Shown here: positions 8,757-17,237 of the stretch, piece by piece | Numbering within the stretch: the first letter of the stretch is position 1 | Layout: each line of letters begins with the position of its first letter | Source of the DNA: CAZSBB01 sp964605235 | GTDB taxonomy: Bacteria > Planctomycetota > Phycisphaerae > Phycisphaerales > Phycisphaeraceae | Assembly (NCBI GenBank): GCA_964605235.1 | Contig: CAZSBB010000033.1 | Coordinates: 1-64,000 of the forward strand | Direction: 5' to 3' | Length of the DNA: 64,000 nt | Notes under the pieces: generated by a model | What the model saw: only the letters and a program-made list of their open reading frames with translations | Databases searched by the model: none | Told to the model about the DNA's origin: nothing | Made by a program: the position numbers and the translations under genes

Positions 8757-9410
8757 ATGAGTGCCATTTCTCTGCTCGACAGCGAATTCACCGCCCTCCA
8801 GACCGCTGGCAACATCACCGCGACGGCCGGCTGCGCGCTGGACCAGGTGGCGGACCTGCTCAGCAACCTGCTGGAACTCGAAGCACAGCTTCAGGATGAC
8901 GACCTGCTGGATGACGAGTCGGCCGCGCTGCAGCAAGAGATTGACGAACTGCTGAGCCAACTCGACGCAACCGCCGGCGGGGCGAGCTTTGGCGGCGCTG
9001 CCCTGCTCGACGGCAGCTTCGGCTTGACCTTCGGCGGCCATACGTTGAACCTGCCGGCGATCTCCACCCAGACGCTGGGAACCATGGACCTGGCGGGGCA
9101 GGCGGTCAACCTCGGCGATCTTGCCCGTGACGGAGCGCTGGCGGATTCACCCTATCGCTCCGCGGTGGTGGAGGCGGCCCTGACCCAGGTCGAGCAAACC
9201 CGCAGCAAGGTCGATGAGTTTGAAACCAATCAGCTTGGCCCCCGCTTAAGTGCGTATCAGGCAGCGGTCGCCTCGCTGACCCGGCTCTCAGCGCAGTTGG
9301 AACAGGACGCCGCCGACGAACTGACCGCCACGCTGGCGGCCCTGGCGCAGCTCGCTGCGAACCAACCCGCCGGCGGCGGTCAGGAATCGTTGCTCAGCCT
9401 GCTGAAGTAG
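8757..9410 (+). CDS. Orphan flagellin-like coiled-coil protein
   Basis: 217-residue protein rich in Ala, Leu, Asp and Gln. Residues about 55-90 read AALQQEIDELLSQLD...FGGAALLDG, which closely resembles the conserved flagellin segment ALQxEIDQLLxEID...FNGxxLLDG. The C-terminal helix (about residues 145-190) resembles the flagellin C-terminal heptads. The first roughly 50 residues of a normal flagellin, including the RLSSGLRIN-type region, are absent. No flagellar gene is nearby. It may be a flagellin-fold structural protein, a hook-associated relative or a decayed copy. The ATG at 8757 is chosen because the longer open frame runs back through the tRNA. Confidence 0.72.
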   Translation: MSAISLLDSEFTALQTAGNITATAGCALDQVADLLSNLLELEAQLQDDDLLDDESAALQQEIDELLSQLDATAGGASFGGAALLDGSFGLTFGGHTLNLPAISTQTLGTMDLAGQAVNLGDLARDGALADSPYRSAVVEAALTQVEQTRSKVDEFETNQLGPRLSAYQAAVASLTRLSAQLEQDAADELTATLAALAQLAANQPAGGGQESLLSLLK

Positions 9411-9572
9411 CCCGGGGACGCCAGTGGCAATGATTGGCCTGGGAATGGCGTACCCACCGGCTGGCGGCGGCGGCTCGGTGATGCCGTGGGTGCTGGGATA
9501 GCGTCAGGTGGATTTGACCAAGGTGTCAGCACAGGTTTGTAGCGGGTGCGGCGCATCGCTATGTTCGCCGGC

Positions 9573-10874
9573 ATGTCACGACCCAACATTCTGTTCATCC
9601 ACGCGCACAACACCGGTCGATTTGTTCAGCCCTATGGCTACGACGTTCCCACGCCGCGCATGCTGCAACTGGCGCAGCAGGGGGTCTTGTTTCGCCAGGC
9701 GTACACCGTCAGCCCATCCTGCACCCCCAGCCGGGGCGCGCTGCTCTCGGGCCAGTACCCGCATGTCACGGGTTTATGTGGCTTGGCGCATCGCGGTTGG
9801 CGGCTCAGGGACTACCGCCAGACGCTCATTCACCTGCTCAACGACGCCGGCTACCTGACCGTGCTCGCCGGCCTGCAGCACATCGCCAGGGATCGCGCGG
9901 AGCCGGGTTACCAACTGGACCTGCAGCCGCCGGGCCAGACCGGCGCGGAGGTGGTGCCGGGCGTGCAGCGGTTTCTCCAGCAGACGCACGAGCAGCCGTG
10001 GTTTCTGGATGTCGGCTTACGCGAAGCCCATCGGGCCTATCCTGAGCCGACCGCCGCGGACGATCCCCGCTACGTGCGCGTGCCCCCCGCCATTCCCGAC
10101 ACGCCGCGCACCCGGGAAGATTTCGCCGGCTACCGCGCTGCGGCACGCCTGATGGACGACAGCTTCGGCGCGGTGCTCGATGCCCTCGAAAGCTCCGGGC
10201 AGGCGGAAAACACGCTGGTGATCTGTCTGGCGGATCACGGCCTGCAGTGGCCGCATTACATGGCGAATGTGACGGATCGCGGGTTGGAAACGTTCTTCAT
10301 CCTGCGCGGACCCGGCGGGTTCACCGGCGGCAAGTGCTGCGACGCGCTGGTGTCCCATCTGGATGTGCTGCCAACCGTCTGCGACCTGGCGGGTATCGCC
10401 ACCCCCGACTGGGCGGCGGGCAAGAGTCTGCTGCCGCTGATGGATGGCTCGGTCGACCATCTGCACGATGAGTTGTTCGGCGAGCAGACGTACCATGCCG
10501 CTTACGATCCGCAGCGCACCATTCGCACCCGACAGTTCCGCTACCTCCGCTGGTACGGCGACCGCCGCCGCATCCTGATGCCCAACATCGATCGCGGGCT
10601 GACGCGCGACGAGCTGGTCGACCATGGGTTGGTGGAATCACCCCGGCCGTCCGAAGCGCTGTACGACCTGATGCTCGACCCCAACGAGATGCGTGACTGC
10701 CGGGACGACCCCCGCTACGCCCAGGTGCTGGCGGACCTGCGACAACGCCTGGACCAGTGGATGCGCGCCACCAACGACCCCCTGCTGGCGGGCGACGTGC
10801 CGGCGCCGCCTGGCTCGCAGGTCACGCATCCCGATGGGCTGCACCCGATGGACAATGTGCTGACGATGGCGTAG
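9573..10874 (+). CDS. Sulfatase-like hydrolase with degenerate active site
   Basis: 433-residue alkaline-phosphatase-superfamily protein of the heparan-N-sulfatase-like group. It keeps CTPSR (C50-R54). The N-terminal metal region reads HAHNTGR, with N13 where family members have Asp. The GKxH signature reads GLQH. In the C-terminal block, DHGLQWPHYMANVTDRG follows the usual DHG, but the lysine expected just before the T-L-x-D motif is missing. It may therefore be inactive, a different hydrolase or a binding protein. No signal peptide is seen. A weak TATGTT -10-like hexamer lies just upstream and there is no Shine-Dalgarno sequence. Confidence 0.86.
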   Translation: MSRPNILFIHAHNTGRFVQPYGYDVPTPRMLQLAQQGVLFRQAYTVSPSCTPSRGALLSGQYPHVTGLCGLAHRGWRLRDYRQTLIHLLNDAGYLTVLAGLQHIARDRAEPGYQLDLQPPGQTGAEVVPGVQRFLQQTHEQPWFLDVGLREAHRAYPEPTAADDPRYVRVPPAIPDTPRTREDFAGYRAAARLMDDSFGAVLDALESSGQAENTLVICLADHGLQWPHYMANVTDRGLETFFILRGPGGFTGGKCCDALVSHLDVLPTVCDLAGIATPDWAAGKSLLPLMDGSVDHLHDELFGEQTYHAAYDPQRTIRTRQFRYLRWYGDRRRILMPNIDRGLTRDELVDHGLVESPRPSEALYDLMLDPNEMRDCRDDPRYAQVLADLRQRLDQWMRATNDPLLAGDVPAPPGSQVTHPDGLHPMDNVLTMA

Positions 10875-10884
10875 CGGCGCGGGG

Positions 10885-10913
10885 TGGCGACTTAGGCGCT
10901 ATTGGCTGATAAT
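10885..10913 (+). promoter_or_regulatory. Possible promoter of tRNA-Leu
   Basis: A weak -35 (TGGCGA) and a good -10 (GATAAT, 10908-10913) are separated by 17 bp. They end 16 bp before the tRNA, the same distance as for tRNA-Ala. Confidence 0.45.
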
Positions 10914-10929
10914 GCGGTTTCCAACACCT

Positions 10930-11014
10930 GGCCCGGTGGCGGAACGGCAGACGCAGCGGACTTAAAATCCGCTGACCCGCAAGGGTCGTGCGGGTTCGAA
11001 TCCCGCCCGGGCCA
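10930..11014 (+). tRNA. tRNA-Leu (TAA)
   Basis: An 85-nt class II tRNA. The acceptor stem GGCCCGG pairs with CCGGGCC. The anticodon stem GCGGA/TCCGC holds CTTAAAA, giving anticodon TAA. It has a long variable arm and the T arm GCGGG-TTCGAAT-CCCGC. The discriminator is A and CCA is not encoded. Confidence 0.96.
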
Positions 11015-11119
11015 TTGGTTTTGGTTACCGGTGCTCACGTATGCGGGTGGCCATCTCAGGTCGTTAGCAACACCTGCTGAAACAGGTCACAAGTCAATGG
11101 CCGCGATTCTGGAGGAGCG

Positions 11120-12205
11120 ATGAGCCTCTACAAGGTCAGCACCGATCAACTCGAAGAAGTCGCACAGACCACATTCGCAGCAGAAGGCCTGTTCGAACGT
11201 CGAGACCTGCAACGATTGTTGCGTCGAAACATTGCGCCAATCTCTGAGGACCTGTTGGTCATCGCCGAGGAATATGGGCAATGGGAAGACAGCAATCGCC
11301 GCATTGATCTGCTTTGTCTGGGTCGTGACCGTGAGCTTGTGGTGGTGGAAATTAAACGCACCGAAGACGGTGGGCACATGGAACTGCAAGCCGTCCGGTA
11401 TGCCGCGATGGTATCGAGCATGACGCTTGAGCAAACAATTCAAGCGTATAGCCAGGGGCATAACTGCGACCTGGAGACGGCACAAAGTGAAGTGCTTGAG
11501 TTTCTTGCTTTGGATTCGCTCAACGAGGTGCGCATCATTCTTGTATCCGCCGATTTCTCAACCGAGCTGACCACCTCTGTGCTTTGGCTGAATCGCCACG
11601 GCTTGGATATTACCTGCATTCGTTTGCGCCCATACCGTATGAATAACGAAGTCCTGATCGACGCCACGCAAATCATTCCCCTGCCTGAAGCGGCGGAATA
11701 TGAGGTCAAACTGCGTCAGCAGGAACAGGAAAAACGAAAAGTCCTAAGTGATCGCCAGGAAACATTTCGTAAATTCTGGGGGCAGTTGATTGAACGATCG
11801 CGCGCTCGGACTGATCTGCTCACAAACAAGAGCACCAGCAGTGATCACTGGTTGTCCACTGGCCTTGGGCGCAGTGGCTTCTTCTTGTCTCTTTCATTGA
11901 CCCAGGCCGAACATCAGGTCGAGTGCTTTATACGCTTGTCTGGTGGAGCGAAACCCAGCAAAGCGGCGTTTCGCGCACTGCAGTTCCAGCGGGAAAAGAT
12001 CGAATCTGATTTTGGTGGGCAGCTGGATTGGAATGAACTCCCCAATCGGCTTGGCTGCCGAATTTACATTCGCCCACCGGGAGGATGGAAGACTCCTGAG
12101 GCTCAATGGCCTGCCCTGCAAGACGAGATGATCGATGCAATGGTCCGTCTGGAGCGCGCGCTGCGCCAGCCGATTGCGGAACTGGACCTGCATAGTCACA
12201 GCTAA
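11120..12205 (+). CDS. DUF4268-type protein with NucS-like nuclease domain
   Basis: 361-residue protein with two parts. Residues about 25-110 form a PD-(D/E)xK-type nuclease core, with RRIDLL carrying D63 and VVVEIKR carrying E77 and K79, as in NucS/DUF91-like endonucleases. Residues about 215-350 match the pattern of DUF4268 (RKFWGQLIER...LSTGLGRSGF...). The gene has visibly lower GC and more mixed codon use than its neighbours and lies directly after tRNA-Leu, which suggests horizontal acquisition. The ATG at 11120 has GGAGGAG just upstream. The stop overlaps the converging gene's stop by a few bases. The role is probably nucleic-acid processing or defence, but no partner gene is present. 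Confidence 0.85.
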   Translation: MSLYKVSTDQLEEVAQTTFAAEGLFERRDLQRLLRRNIAPISEDLLVIAEEYGQWEDSNRRIDLLCLGRDRELVVVEIKRTEDGGHMELQAVRYAAMVSSMTLEQTIQAYSQGHNCDLETAQSEVLEFLALDSLNEVRIILVSADFSTELTTSVLWLNRHGLDITCIRLRPYRMNNEVLIDATQIIPLPEAAEYEVKLRQQEQEKRKVLSDRQETFRKFWGQLIERSRARTDLLTNKSTSSDHWLSTGLGRSGFFLSLSLTQAEHQVECFIRLSGGAKPSKAAFRALQFQREKIESDFGGQLDWNELPNRLGCRIYIRPPGGWKTPEAQWPALQDEMIDAMVRLERALRQPIAELDLHSHS

Positions 12206-13473
12206 CACCGACTGACGCGCACGCCCGGCAGCTCCGGCTGGAACAGGTCCGGGTTCAGGCGTACGCCCAGGCCGGGGCCGGTGGGCAGTTTGGCGTAGCC
12301 GGCTTTGATGACCACGGGGGCGTCGATCACGTCGCGGTAGAAGCTGCGGATGTGGGCCCGCACGGTTTCCTGATAGCAGCAGCCGGGCACCGCCGCGTTG
12401 ACGTGCAGGCCGGCGAACAGCGTGAGCGGGCCGGTGCAGTCGTGCATGGTGGCGGGGATGTTGTACGCCTGCGCCAGATGGGCGACGCGCACGGTTTCGC
12501 TGATGCCGCCGACCCAGGTGGGGTCGATCATCACGTAATCCGCGGCGGCGCTGCTGAGCGTTTTGGCGTAATCCGCCCGGCTCAGGAGCATCTCGCTGAC
12601 GGAAATGGGCAGCTGCGCCTGGCGACGGAAATCCGCCAGGGTGTCGAGGTTGTCCATTTTGAGGATGTCCTCGAGCCAGAGCGGCTGGATTTCACGCAGG
12701 GCGTCGGCGATGCGCAGCGCGGCGGGCAGCATGAAAAAGCCATGCCCGTCGACGAGGATTTCCAGTTGGTCGCCCACGCGCTGGCGAATCTGCTCCAGCG
12801 GGCGCACCGCGGCGGCGAGGTCGGCGCGGCTGATGCGCATGCCGCCATGCCGATGGGCGGCGGCATCAAACGGCCAGGTCTTCAGCGCGGTGTAACCCTC
12901 AGCGAGCAGTTCTTCCGCCAACCCCGCCGGGTCGTGAAACAGGTTGTAGGAATCCGCCAGCGGGCCGGGCGCGCCGATCCCGCCGTAGCCCGGCCAGCCT
13001 TGCTGACCGCCGGGCAGCCGGCCGTAGCTGGGGTTGCCGCAACTGTTGTAGACCGGCACGGCGTCACGCACCGGCCCGCCGAGCAGGCGGTAGATCGGCT
13101 GACGACACACCTGACCCAGCAGATCCCACAGCGCCAGGTCGAGGGCGGAGATGGCGCGCAACTCGGCGCCGCGGACGCCGAAGTTGGCGCAGCGTTCGTA
13201 GAGGAAGCGCCAGTGGGATTCAATCGCCAGGGCGTCGGCGCCGAGCAGCCGGCGCGCCATGTAATCGTGGATCATCGCCGCGACGGCGTGCGGGGCGTAG
13301 TAAGTTTCGCCGTGACCGATGAGGCCCGCGTCGGTGTGAATGCGCAGCAGCAGCAGGCCGGGCATGACGGAATCGACGATGGCGGTTTCGATGGCGGTGA
13401 TGCGCAGCGTCTGGTCCGGCAGCGGCGTGGCGGGCAGGTAGGTGAACTGGTGCGACGGGTCGGGCGTGGTCAT
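12202..13473 (-). CDS. Enolase-superfamily (mandelate racemase/muconate lactonizing) enzyme
   Basis: 423-residue enzyme with the N-terminal capping domain and C-terminal barrel of the mandelate racemase group. Visible catalytic features are K198 in ALKTWPFD, metal ligands D242 (EILVDGHG), E268 (LWLEDI) and E294 (SVSEML), and the H344-D345 dyad in ATMHDCTGP. Members abstract a proton alpha to a carboxylate, typically in sugar-acid dehydration or racemisation. The ATG at 13473 is preferred to an upstream start at 13593. Nearby sulfatases and a GH9 enzyme make a sugar-acid substrate from polysaccharide breakdown plausible, but the exact substrate is unknown. Confidence 0.9.
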   Translation of the reverse strand: MTTPDPSHQFTYLPATPLPDQTLRITAIETAIVDSVMPGLLLLRIHTDAGLIGHGETYYAPHAVAAMIHDYMARRLLGADALAIESHWRFLYERCANFGVRGAELRAISALDLALWDLLGQVCRQPIYRLLGGPVRDAVPVYNSCGNPSYGRLPGGQQGWPGYGGIGAPGPLADSYNLFHDPAGLAEELLAEGYTALKTWPFDAAAHRHGGMRISRADLAAAVRPLEQIRQRVGDQLEILVDGHGFFMLPAALRIADALREIQPLWLEDILKMDNLDTLADFRRQAQLPISVSEMLLSRADYAKTLSSAAADYVMIDPTWVGGISETVRVAHLAQAYNIPATMHDCTGPLTLFAGLHVNAAVPGCCYQETVRAHIRSFYRDVIDAPVVIKAGYAKLPTGPGLGVRLNPDLFQPELPGVRVSRC

Positions 13474-13562
13474 GGGACGGCTCCAGGCGCGGCAGGAACG
13501 CCGGCGGGAACAGCATAAATCGACGCTGACCGCGCGTCTGTCGGCAGCGCCACTGATTCCCC

Positions 13563-13599
13563 AAAGCAAAACGCCCGCGACGGGTTGCGTCACGGGCGT
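13563..13599 (-). terminator. Rho-independent terminator of PEP-CTERM gene
   Basis: A 12-bp stem with one mismatch (13571-13582 with 13588-13599) and a 5-base loop is followed, reading the minus strand, by a T-rich run. It lies 39 bp past the PEP-CTERM stop codon. Confidence 0.82.
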
Positions 13600-13637
13600 G
13601 GCTGGGATCAGGCCGAATTGAACTGGTGTGAATTACC

Positions 13638-14339
13638 TCACGCCAGGCGCTCACGGCGGCGACGCAGCAGGAGGGTGGACACGCCCAGCGCCAGCAGCGA
13701 CATGGTCGCCGGCTCGGGGATGGGGCGCAGCCGCACGGTTTGCCCGACGGTCAGGTCCAGGGGGATGGTGGTGCCACCCGCCGAAACCGCCACCCAGTTG
13801 GTGATGCCGGTGTATGCGCTGAAGGTCACAAACGCGTTCCACAGGTCGCCGTCGAGGCTGCCCAGCGCCACGCCGTCGCCGCAGCAGTTGGCCCAGGCGT
13901 GATCGAAGGCGAACGTATTGGCGTCGAGTTGATCGACTTCATCGCTGGGCTCATCGGAGACCAGGGCGTTAAAGCCGTTGGCGTCGCCGGTGAGCGACAC
14001 GCCCAGCACCGCGGTGCCGCCGGTGCCGTCCGCCTGGAGGTCATGCACCAGCACCAGCGCCAAGCCATCGATCGCCGAGTTGACGAAGAAGACATGGCTG
14101 GTGTCGGAGGCAATGCTCGGCGCCGGGCCGTTGAACGAGTAGGTGATGGTGTCGTAGGCGTAGTAATCCGCCAGCGACAGGGCGGTATCGAAGGAATCGA
14201 TAAAGCCCAGCACGTTGCTGTTGTAGTCACCGGCGCCGCCGCTGGTTTCCTGGGCGACTTCGATCGTCGCCGCCTGAACCTGAGTCGACCACACCATGGC
14301 ACACAACAGCGCCAAAACACATCCAAAGAATCGCATCAT
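13638..14339 (-). CDS. PEP-CTERM sorting-domain protein
   Basis: 233-residue exported protein. The signal peptide ends near VQAA at about residues 22-24. The beta-rich, acidic Ser/Thr/Asp body has no recognised catalytic motif. The C-terminus carries the PEP-CTERM tripartite signal: PEPAT at about residue 208, a hydrophobic stretch, then RRRRERLA. Such proteins are processed by exosortase and attached to the surface or matrix. Exosortase genes are not in the window. Two consecutive ATG codons (14339 and 14336) follow a GAGGAGAG ribosome site. The gene has its own terminator downstream. Confidence 0.9.
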   Translation of the reverse strand: MMRFFGCVLALLCAMVWSTQVQAATIEVAQETSGGAGDYNSNVLGFIDSFDTALSLADYYAYDTITYSFNGPAPSIASDTSHVFFVNSAIDGLALVLVHDLQADGTGGTAVLGVSLTGDANGFNALVSDEPSDEVDQLDANTFAFDHAWANCCGDGVALGSLDGDLWNAFVTFSAYTGITNWVAVSAGGTTIPLDLTVGQTVRLRPIPEPATMSLLALGVSTLLLRRRRERLA

Positions 14340-14670
14340 CGCAGTCTCTCCTCTTTCTCCCTCCGGGGCCGCAACGCCAACCACACCATTGGCGTCCCTG
14401 GGGCGGCACCCACCTTGGAGGTTGAGATTAAAGAGGAACAGTGCTGGCGACAATGGTGGACTGCCACCCTACCCCGGTTTTCTTGAGAATCTGCGTGAAG
14501 GGTTTGGTCTGGGTAATCTGGGCAAACAGCTATACGGCGCGGCAAGGCGCGATCCGCAGCTATTTTCGCGTCTTTTGCTGGCGTCACCCCCGGATTGGAG
14601 TTCAGCTCCAGCACCGGCGAACCCCGCAGTGCGCGGGCGGCGTCGGCGTCTGTTCGCGCACGGCCATCAC
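14340..14670. other. Intergenic region without recognised gene
   Basis: 331 bp lie between the PEP-CTERM start and the stop of the anchored protein gene. It should hold the PEP-CTERM promoter. I see no confident -10/-35 pair, RNA gene or repeat. Short open frames here look like chance. Confidence 0.5.
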
Positions 14671-16017
14671 TTATTCCGCGGCATCCCACCCATGACGCAG
14701 GGCCGGATCAACCCACACCGCGCTGGGCGCTGGAGCGGGCACAGGCGCCGCTTCAACGACTGCGCTTTGCGCTGCTGACGTTGACGCAGCCGGTGGCGTC
14801 GCCGGGGCGGAAGGCTCGGCCGGCGCTTCCGTCTCCCCTTCAAGCGTTGCTGCTTCGGGGGCGATTGCTTCGACGTCAGGAGCTTCCATCACTGTCGGCT
14901 CCGCGTCAAAGGCATCCATCGCGGGCGCTGGCGCCGTTGCTTCCGGTTCCGTTTCCAGCGCGGCAGCTTCTGAGGAAATGACTTCCGGAGCAATCGCTTC
15001 CGCAGCGTCCTGCTGCTCGGCCATTGCTGCCGCCGCCGGGGCATCCATGGCGTGGTCGGCGTCCCCTTCCATCGCTTCCTGCAGCCAGATATCCGCCGGG
15101 TCGATGGCGTCGTAATCGAACTCCATGCCCAGCGGGTCCAGCGCAGCAGCCATGTCATCCGCGGCGGGCGGCACGGCAGGCGTGGCGGCCGGCTCAACCG
15201 CAACCGATTCAGGCGCAGCAGGCGCAACTGCCACCGGTGCAACTTCAACCGCTGTTGCCGGGGTTTCCGGGGTTTCCGCAACTGGTGCGGGAGCAGACGC
15301 AACCGCTGACGGGGTTTCCTCGGAGAGCTGGGCTTCGGGCAGCACAGGGGTCGTGACCACCGGCTGAGCTGTCGTCGTGAGCTCGGTCACCGGCGTCACC
15401 GGCGCGGCCTGCGGGTTGACCGCCGCGGTGAACGCACTGGAATCGGCAACGGCGCGCGTGGGCAGACTGAAGTCGCGGGTCAGCCACGCCCAGCCGCCGA
15501 TCAGACTCGCCATCAGCATCACGCCGGCGGCTGTGACTTTCCATTGGGCTGGGGGTTGACGTCGCCACGGCGCGGCCATGACTTCCTTGGGCGTGACCTG
15601 CACGGCTTCGAGTTCCTCGGCCCGGCTGATCCGCAACGGCTGGGCATGCAGCCGACGATGCGCCTGCGCGCTGTCGCGCGCTGTGGCGAGGATCGCCGCC
15701 AGCAGCGGTTCACCACATTCGCCGGCCTTGCGCGCCATGCCGTCGAGCGCCTGGTCGTCCGTCCAAAATTCCCCCTGAGGCGCGACGTCCGCTGGATTCT
15801 GCTCCGGATCCACCAGCGCGGTGAACCGCAGATGCGGCGGCTCCTGAGCCGTGGACTGCGATTCCTGAAGCTCGGTCACCACCGGCAAACGCAACAGCGG
15901 CACCCGCACCTCGGCGGGTGGATCGGCGTCCGCGGCGTCGGCCGAGGTGGGCGTGGTCAAGTGCAACGTCGGCTTCTGCGTCGCAGCGGCGTCGTCCGGC
16001 CGATCGTTCTGATCCAT
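14671..16017 (-). CDS. Single-pass membrane protein with Ala/Pro/Glu-rich tail
   Basis: 448-residue protein of unknown function. Residues 1-150 are cytoplasmic and mixed, with a helix-rich LAAILATARDSAQAHRRLHA segment. One transmembrane segment lies near residue 165 (AAGVMLMASLIGGWAWL). The remaining roughly 270 residues are low-complexity Ala, Pro, Glu, Val and Thr, acidic, ending SAVWVDPALRHGWDAAE. The arrangement recalls anti-sigma-like or TonB-like bitopic proteins, but no domain is identifiable. The ATG at 16017 is chosen because GGAGGA lies six bases upstream; the ATG at 16032 lacks a site. No obvious operon partner is present. Confidence 0.72.
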   Translation of the reverse strand: MDQNDRPDDAAATQKPTLHLTTPTSADAADADPPAEVRVPLLRLPVVTELQESQSTAQEPPHLRFTALVDPEQNPADVAPQGEFWTDDQALDGMARKAGECGEPLLAAILATARDSAQAHRRLHAQPLRISRAEELEAVQVTPKEVMAAPWRRQPPAQWKVTAAGVMLMASLIGGWAWLTRDFSLPTRAVADSSAFTAAVNPQAAPVTPVTELTTTAQPVVTTPVLPEAQLSEETPSAVASAPAPVAETPETPATAVEVAPVAVAPAAPESVAVEPAATPAVPPAADDMAAALDPLGMEFDYDAIDPADIWLQEAMEGDADHAMDAPAAAAMAEQQDAAEAIAPEVISSEAAALETEPEATAPAPAMDAFDAEPTVMEAPDVEAIAPEAATLEGETEAPAEPSAPATPPAASTSAAQSAVVEAAPVPAPAPSAVWVDPALRHGWDAAE

Positions 16018-16374
16018 CGGGGCATCCTCCATCCGGCCCCACCGCGCGGCGTTGGCGCGGGGGCCATGACAGCCTCATCGGCTGATGCCGCAGACGACTG
16101 AAGGACTGCACCGACTTTGCCGGTTATTCCACCTGTAGCAACCCCAACAGGCCCATGTCCCACCGGTAAACGCAACGCGAAAATGATTACCGGACCATCC
16201 CCACTGCCCGAAGCAACAACAACCCACGTACCTACATCATCAATCAACCAGTTCCTGCTCCGTGTTCTCTGTGGCTCCGTGAGAGCAACTCTTCCTGCCT
16301 TTGCACAGAAGCAGTTCTCTCACGGAGCCACAGCGCCACGGAGGGAAGAATTGAAATGGGTGGACGGGATGCAA
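16018..16374. other. Intergenic region with inverted repeat
   Basis: 357 bp between divergently placed ends. The right half holds the 17-bp perfect inverted repeat listed separately. The left half should contain the promoter of the anchored protein gene, but no clear hexamers are seen. Confidence 0.5.
16269..16333. repeat. Intergenic inverted repeat (17-bp perfect arms)
   Basis: Arms 16269-16285 and 16317-16333 are perfect reverse complements (CTGTGGCTCCGTGAGAG). The CTCTGTGGCTCCGTG text resembles the element at 39976-40077, so both probably belong to one dispersed family. Confidence 0.75.
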
Positions 16375-17067
16375 TCACTCGGCGGCGTCGGGCACGGTCG
16401 CAGGGCGGCCGTTGTCGCGTGGGCCGAGCTGAAGCAGGAACGGCGCCGCCGCGCGCGCCCATTGCGTAGGCGAGGGATAGCTCGACGCCTCGCCGCCGAA
16501 GCAGCTGCGCAGCATGTCGGTGTCGATGATGCCGGGGTTGAGCGGGACTGCCGCCATGCCGGCCGGGAGTTCCTGCGCCAGGGCGCGGGTGAGTCCTTCG
16601 ATCGCCCACTTGCTGGCGCAGTAGGGTGCGACTTCCGGGCTGACGCTGCGCCCCCAGCCGGAGCTGAGGTTGACGATCACGCCGCGCTGCCGGGCGACCA
16701 TCGCCGGGACGATGGCGCGCAGGACATTGGCGACGCCCTTGATGTTCACATCGATCACCTGATCGAACGCCGCAGTGCTGACTTCCCACAGCGGAGCGTT
16801 GGGATTGATGACCGCGGCATTGTTGATGAGCAGATCCGGCGGCCCCCCGGCGGCGAGCAGGCGCTGCGCCCAGGCCGTGACCGCGCTGGCGTCGGTCACA
16901 TCGACCGCGGCGAAGTCATGCGGCAAGCCGAAGTGCTGCGTCAGTTCATCCACCTGCGCGCGACTGCGCCCGCAGCCGAGCACCTGATGCCCGGAGGCGA
17001 TGAAGGATTCCGCCAACGCCCGGCCCAGCCCGCGCGTGACGCCGGTGATGATGATGCGCTGACCCAT
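16375..17067 (-). CDS. Short-chain dehydrogenase/reductase (SDR)
   Basis: 230-residue classical SDR with a Rossmann fold. The cofactor motif is TGVTRGLG (TGxxxGxG), NNAA follows beta strand 4, and the catalytic S-YxxxK set appears as NLSSGWG and YCASK. Expected activity is NAD(P)-dependent oxidation or reduction of a small alcohol or ketone, with the substrate unknown. The ATG at 17067 follows a GGGAG ribosome site. The gene diverges from the efflux operon. Confidence 0.92.
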   Translation of the reverse strand: MGQRIIITGVTRGLGRALAESFIASGHQVLGCGRSRAQVDELTQHFGLPHDFAAVDVTDASAVTAWAQRLLAAGGPPDLLINNAAVINPNAPLWEVSTAAFDQVIDVNIKGVANVLRAIVPAMVARQRGVIVNLSSGWGRSVSPEVAPYCASKWAIEGLTRALAQELPAGMAAVPLNPGIIDTDMLRSCFGGEASSYPSPTQWARAAAPFLLQLGPRDNGRPATVPDAAE

Positions 17068-17237
17068 GTGATACTCCCGTCTTGAAGGTGGACGGCAGCA
17101 TAATGCCGCGGCGGCCCACCCGCCTGCTTTCACCGGGGATCGGGTCTACAATGCCCGCGCGAAGCGTCAGCGCCGGCCGTGGAGCGCCGACGCCCGGACC
17201 TTCGCTCCCGCACGGTTTCACAGCATGTGGTGGTGAT

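Noticed and set aside
11014..12205. Attachment site of an integrated element at tRNA-Leu
   Set aside because: The 3' end of the tRNA is not repeated near 12205 and no integrase lies between.
14336..14689. A 117-residue minus-strand frame in the gap upstream of the PEP-CTERM gene
   Set aside because: No ribosome site, no domain and unusual composition; treated as non-coding.
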